A model generated the notes under the pieces. That model was given only the letters and a program-made list of their open reading frames with translations, did no database searches and had not been told where the DNA came from. A stretch of 64,000 nucleotides of DNA from an uncultured Oscillospiraceae bacterium. GTDB taxonomy: Bacteria > Bacillota > Clostridia > Oscillospirales > Oscillospiraceae. Shown here piece after piece: positions 60,737 through 64,000 of this stretch; position 1 is the first letter of the stretch; each line of letters starts with the position of its first letter. A program made the translations under genes and the position numbers. The stretch lies in contig CALXDM010000001.1 in NCBI GenBank assembly GCA_944387065.1, forward strand, positions 248,001 through 312,000, read 5' to 3'.

Positions 60737-61801
60737 TCACAGCACGATCAGCTCCTTGGGCGACCGGGTGAGGTTCTCACATCCCGTCTCGGTGAGCACG
60801 ATCACGTCCTCAATGCGCACGCCAAACTTTCCAGGCAGGTAGATCCCCGGCTCGGCGGACAGGCAGGCCCCGGCGGGGACAGGCCGATCCCACAGAGGGG
60901 AGAAACGGGGGTTCTCATGCACCTCGATGCCCAGGCTGTGCCCGAAGCCGTGGCCGAAGTAGTCCCCATAGCCCGCCTGGGCAATGACCTGGGCGGCGGC
61001 CTGGTGCACCTGGGCCCCCGGCACGCCTCCCCGGGCCGCGGCGATACCTGCCTGCTGGGCCCGCAGCACGGTGTCATACACCAGCTCCATCTCCTGGCTG
61101 GGCCGGCCCACCGCCACGGTGCGGGTCATGTCCGAGCAGTAGCCGTCCACCACACAGCCGAAGTCCATGGTGACAAACTGCCCAGTCTGAATGCGATCCT
61201 GGCCGGGAATGGCATGGGGTTTGGAACCGTTTGCCCCGCAGGCCACGATGGGGTCAAAGGAGTTGCGCTGGGCCCCCTTGCGGGCCATGAGGTAGCTCAG
61301 CCGGGCGGCGATCTCCTGCTCGGCCACCCCGGGCTTGAGATCATTTAAGATCTCGGCAAAGGTCTCGTCAGTGATCCGCTGCGCCTGGCGCATGGCGGCC
61401 AACTCCCCCTCGTCCTTGACCATGCGCAGCTGCTCCAGCAGGTCGGAAGCGGGGAGCAGCTGAGCAGGGACGTCCTGCTCCCACCGGCGGTAGTCGGCCA
61501 CCGACATGGCCCGATCCTCAAAGCCCAACCGTGCAATCCCCTGCTCCTCCACGATGTGCCGGGCCAGCTGGCGGTAGCTCTGCCCTGTGGCAATCTGGCC
61601 CACCCGAGCCCCCTTCACCTGCTGGCGGGCCGCCTCGATATATCGGGCGTCGGTATAGTACCAGGCATCCTGGGGGGTGACGAGGGCCATGCCCTCCCCC
61701 TGAAAGCCGGCGGCGTAGAACTCCCCTGGCCCAGAGGTGATCACCACGGCGTCCAGCCCGTAGCGGGCCAGCTGTCCAGCGATGTGTGCGAAATGGCTCA
61801 T
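60737..61801 (-). CDS. Xaa-Pro aminopeptidase, M24 family
   Basis: 354 residues. N-terminal creatinase-like domain, then metal ligands: MDFGCVVDGYCSDMTRT (two Asp), GHGFGHSLGIEVHE (His), EPGIY (Glu) and RIEDVIVL (Glu). AGGAGGAAGC sets the start at 61801. Often paired with efp because both handle proline-containing sequences. Confidence 0.93.
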   Translation of the reverse strand: MSHFAHIAGQLARYGLDAVVITSGPGEFYAAGFQGEGMALVTPQDAWYYTDARYIEAARQQVKGARVGQIATGQSYRQLARHIVEEQGIARLGFEDRAMSVADYRRWEQDVPAQLLPASDLLEQLRMVKDEGELAAMRQAQRITDETFAEILNDLKPGVAEQEIAARLSYLMARKGAQRNSFDPIVACGANGSKPHAIPGQDRIQTGQFVTMDFGCVVDGYCSDMTRTVAVGRPSQEMELVYDTVLRAQQAGIAAARGGVPGAQVHQAAAQVIAQAGYGDYFGHGFGHSLGIEVHENPRFSPLWDRPVPAGACLSAEPGIYLPGKFGVRIEDVIVLTETGCENLTRSPKELIVL

Positions 61802-61868
61802 AGCGCTTCCTCCTGTTCCCTTCCCCTTGGATTGCTCCAAAATCATGGCGTTCGAGTTGGCCTCCAAA

Positions 61869-62097
61869 CCCCCTGCCAGAGCGCCCTGGGTCAACCGCCC
61901 GACAAGTGCCCTTGGTAGCACCGCTTCATCTCCAGCGCGTCCTGGGCCTGGGTCCCTGCGCTCCTCCCATCCGGCCTATCGCCGGATGGGGCCCTTTTTT
62001 CATCCTGCTCGGGCGGAATGAATCCGCCCTGCGCCAAGGTTTTGCCCCCAGGCAAAACCTTGCACGGCGCTGACGCGCCGCCCCATCTGCGATGGGG
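61869..62097. mobile_element. Small hairpin-rich element inserted after the endonuclease-IV-like gene (copy B)
   Basis: A 95-bp block covering the last codons and 22 bp of trailer occurs twice, at 61869-61963 and 62098-62192. The 134 bp between consist of five hairpins: CCCATCCGGC/GCCGGATGGG followed by CCCTTTTTT, GGGCGGA/TCCGCCC (core 62007-62034), AAGGTTTTGCC/GGCAAAACCTT, GGCGC/GCGCC, and CCCATC/GATGGG. The core matches copy A in 25 of 28 bases. No protein is encoded. Confidence 0.65.
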
Positions 62098-62119
62098 CCC
62101 CCTGCCAGAGCGCCCTGGG

Positions 62120-62977
62120 TCAACCGCCCGACAAGTGCCCTTGGTAGCACCGCTTCATCTCCAGCGCGTCCTGGGCCTGGGTCCCTGCGCTCTCGCAGAT
62201 GAAGGTAGGGCTCCACCCTCGGGCTGCCACCGCCGCAGCCAGCGGCGCCCAGTCCGGGCCGTATCCCCCGTCGTCGGCAAAGGTCCGGTGGCACTTCTCC
62301 CCTCCGTTGGGTGTGAACTCGATGTGGGAGAAATGGCTGTGAAACCGCCCGGCCCGCTCCGCCCCCAGCATCGCTTCCATCCGGTCCAATATGCGCTCCA
62401 TGGCCTCCGCCCCATCCAGCGCTCCCAGCGTCCTGGCATACAGATGCCCAAAGTCCACGCAGGGAATCAACCGCTCGTCCACCCGGCACAACTCCAGCAC
62501 CTCGTCCAGGTCCCCCAACTGGTTGATCTTCCCCATCGTCTCTGGGCATAGAGCCAGGTGTCCAAAGCCCGCCTCGTCACAGGCCCGCACCACCTGCTTC
62601 AGTGACTCCAGCGCAATCTCCAGGGCCTGGCTGCGGGTTCGGCCCATCAGCGCCCCAGAGTGGATCACCACCCGCCCTGCACCCATCCAGTCAGCCACCT
62701 GGCAGGCCCCCACGATGTAGCCAATGGTGCGCTCCAGGGCCGCCGGGTCGGGGTTTGCCAGATTGATGAAATAGGGTGCATGCAAGGACAGGGCAATGCC
62801 ATGTTCTTGGGCAGCCTGGCCCACTTTCCGGGCAGTCTGCTCCCCCACATGGACCCCCTTGCCACACTGATACTCATAGCAGTCCAGCCCCAGCTCTTCC
62901 AGCCAACGGGGGGCGTCCGCCGAGGATTTATAGGGAAAGTCCTCCGCATTCCCCGCCGGCCCAAACTGCGCGCTCAT
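62120..62977 (-). CDS. Endonuclease-IV-like TIM-barrel protein
   Basis: 285 residues. HAPYFINLANPD (about 69-80), VVIHSGAL, CPETMGK, CVDFGHLYART, HSHFSHIEFT and FICESAG place the metal ligands of AP endonuclease family 2 (Nfo) along the barrel. Probably an abasic-site endonuclease, though somewhat divergent. The start at 62977 follows GGAGG. The final codons and stop are duplicated 229 bp downstream by element B. Confidence 0.85.
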   Translation of the reverse strand: MSAQFGPAGNAEDFPYKSSADAPRWLEELGLDCYEYQCGKGVHVGEQTARKVGQAAQEHGIALSLHAPYFINLANPDPAALERTIGYIVGACQVADWMGAGRVVIHSGALMGRTRSQALEIALESLKQVVRACDEAGFGHLALCPETMGKINQLGDLDEVLELCRVDERLIPCVDFGHLYARTLGALDGAEAMERILDRMEAMLGAERAGRFHSHFSHIEFTPNGGEKCHRTFADDGGYGPDWAPLAAAVAARGWSPTFICESAGTQAQDALEMKRCYQGHLSGG

Positions 62978-63043
62978 ATGCTTTCTCCACCTCCTTTGCC
63001 ATCCATCCCGGGCCACAGAGGCTCCGGGTTCCGATCCCTCTCC

Positions 63044-63544
63044 TTACCATCTCTTCCGGCCACTCAGCAGGCGGAAGGGCAGCTCCAGCGCGTAGCGGAG
63101 ATACCGCCCCGGGTTGCCTGCCAACCGGATGGGCCGCACCAGGATGGTGGTCACCCCCGCCAGGTTGCCCCCCAGCACATCGGTAAACACCTGATCGCCT
63201 ACGATGGCCGTCTGCCCTGGCTCCACCCCCATGCGCGCCATGGCCTGACGGAAGGCGGCGGGCCTGGGCTTGCCCGCGTGGCCGATGTAGGGCGCCCCCA
63301 GCCCCTGGGCAAAGATCTTGGGACGCTGCTCCTGGCGGTTGTTGGACAGCACCAGCAGCGCCACCCCACAGTCGGCCAGCTGCGCCCGCCAGTCCATCAG
63401 CCGCCGGTCGGGCAGGGCCTGTCCGTAGGGGGCCAGGGTGTTGTCCAGGTCGGCCAGCAGCAAGCGGATGCCCCGGGCCGCCAGCGCTTCCCCGGTGATC
63501 TGATAGATATTGTCGGCCAAAAACCCGGCCCGAAACCATGCCAT
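63044..63544 (-). CDS. YqeG-family HAD phosphatase
   Basis: 166 residues. HAD motifs LLADLDNTLAPYG near residue 30, LVLSNN near 64, GKPRPAAF near 91 and VGDQVFTDVLGGN near 115. Fits the YqeG/IIIA-type subfamily, usually near shikimate or translation genes. The physiological substrate is not known. Confidence 0.93.
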   Translation of the reverse strand: MAWFRAGFLADNIYQITGEALAARGIRLLLADLDNTLAPYGQALPDRRLMDWRAQLADCGVALLVLSNNRQEQRPKIFAQGLGAPYIGHAGKPRPAAFRQAMARMGVEPGQTAIVGDQVFTDVLGGNLAGVTTILVRPIRLAGNPGRYLRYALELPFRLLSGRKRW

Positions 63545-63632
63545 GACGCACCTTCTATTCTGCCTGGGACGAGCATATGCTGGGATGAGCCCGCCCGTCC
63601 CTCACCCGGGCGGCAGGCCCTTGACGAGGGTT

Positions 63633-63661
63633 ATCATACCACAATTGTCCACAACTCACAA
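63633..63661 (-). promoter_or_regulatory. Promoter of yqeG
   Basis: Leftward TTGTGA (63661-63656), 17-bp spacer, TATGAT (63638-63633). Confidence 0.6.
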
Positions 63662-63676
63662 GAGGGGGTCATCTCC

Positions 63677-64000
63677 ATGGAAGAACTGCTGCTGGCCCTG
63701 CCCGCCGGGCAGAGCCTCCCGTCCGGCCGGCGGGATCTGGTGCCCGCCCACATGGCCTACCGCGTAGGCGCCGGGCCACGGCTGCTGGGCGTCCGGCTGC
63801 CCCCTGGCCTGCAGGGCGGGCTGATGATGCTGGACTGCCGGGACTTCGACGGCCAGGGCGATCCCACCCCCTGCTGCCGCCAGATCCTGGGAGAGTGCCG
63901 GCGGCGGGGGTTTCGGGGGGTGGTGTGCGACTTTGAGGGACCGCCTGTGGGCTGCCTGCCCAAGCTGGTGGCCCTGCTGGACCGTGGCTGCTCGGGTCAG
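63677..64000 (+). CDS. Unrecognised protein, N-terminal 108 residues
   Basis: The frame is open from the ATG at 63677 to the window edge. The beginning MEELLLALPAGQSLPSG is followed by a beta-alpha pattern (LLGVRLPPGLQGGLMMLDCRDFDG, then GFRGVVCDFEGPP). The VVCDFE strand end resembles the catalytic strand of GH18-like barrels, but too little is visible for a firm call. The purine-rich AGAGGGGGTC, with a GAGGGGG core, lies upstream. Confidence 0.55.
   Translation, partial: MEELLLALPAGQSLPSGRRDLVPAHMAYRVGAGPRLLGVRLPPGLQGGLMMLDCRDFDGQGDPTPCCRQILGECRRRGFRGVVCDFEGPPVGCLPKLVALLDRGCSGQ

Noticed and set aside
1..64000. CRISPR array or restriction-defence island
   Set aside because: No regularly spaced identical repeats were seen; the repeats found are palindromes, iterons or gene-end duplications.

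Overview
The window is chromosomal DNA from a high-GC member of the Clostridia. Gene content and codon use fit the Oscillospiraceae (Flavonifractor, Lawsonibacter, Pseudoflavonifractor-like). This is judged from protein style (HPr kinase, Der, PlsY, CsoR/CopA, CD1247-type protein, FMN-riboswitch rib operon); no 16S gene is present. It has two parts: most of one end of a siphovirus-type prophage (about 1-20.4 kb) and about 43 kb of ordinary chromosome.

Prophage (1-20,446). The leftward strand carries, in transcription order, a Cro-like regulator, HTH proteins, a replication initiator with internal iteron-like repeats, a DnaB-type helicase, ParA, a DUF3102 coiled-coil protein, PcfK- and PcfJ-like proteins, a run of very small genes, an HUH-endonuclease-like protein, an HNH nuclease, TerS, TerL, portal, prohead protease, HK97-type major capsid protein, a gp6-like connector and the start of a head-closure protein. 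The rest of the phage lies beyond the left edge. The rightward strand carries the lysogeny side: two small wHTH-plus-membrane-anchor genes with near-identical promoters, a LexA/CI-like repressor, a zinc-ribbon/SHOCT protein and a tyrosine integrase next to tRNA-Ser(GGA), whose 3' end is the likely attachment site. Three non-coding signals stand out. One is an OOP-like short antisense RNA between the regulatory genes and the replication initiator. The second is a 24-bp palindrome present three times, once inside the DUF3102 gene next to parA. The third is a pair of convergent antisense small hydrophobic ORFs in the immunity region, one pair lying on an 88-bp imperfect palindrome.

Chromosome (20,447-64,000). 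The order is: tRNA-Ser; AGCS Na+/amino-acid symporter; glmS; hprK; rpmB; ogt; gpsA-plsY-der; rpmF-yceD; an RluA-type synthase; a candidate structured RNA and the polyamine operon potABCD; a thioesterase; csoR-copA, with CopZ fused to the CopA C-terminus; a thiol-redox cluster (trx, trxB, DUF6132, ccdA, tlpA); a dipeptide-type ABC operon (dppA-dppB-dppC-dppD-dppF); paired half-size TauE/SafE genes; an XRE/membrane-protein pair; a second RluA; the FMN-riboswitch rib operon (ribD-ribE-ribBA-ribH); a rhomboid protease; a 1006-residue ABC ATPase-permease fusion; efp; a Xaa-Pro peptidase; an endonuclease-IV-like protein; and yqeG.

Two chromosomal sites, just after glmS and just after the endonuclease-IV-like gene, carry related hairpin-rich insertions sharing a 28-bp core. 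Each is flanked by a direct duplication of the 3' end of the gene (52 and 95 bp). This looks like a small non-autonomous element that inserts at gene ends while rebuilding them. All functional calls rest on reading motifs and layout by eye; no database search was run.
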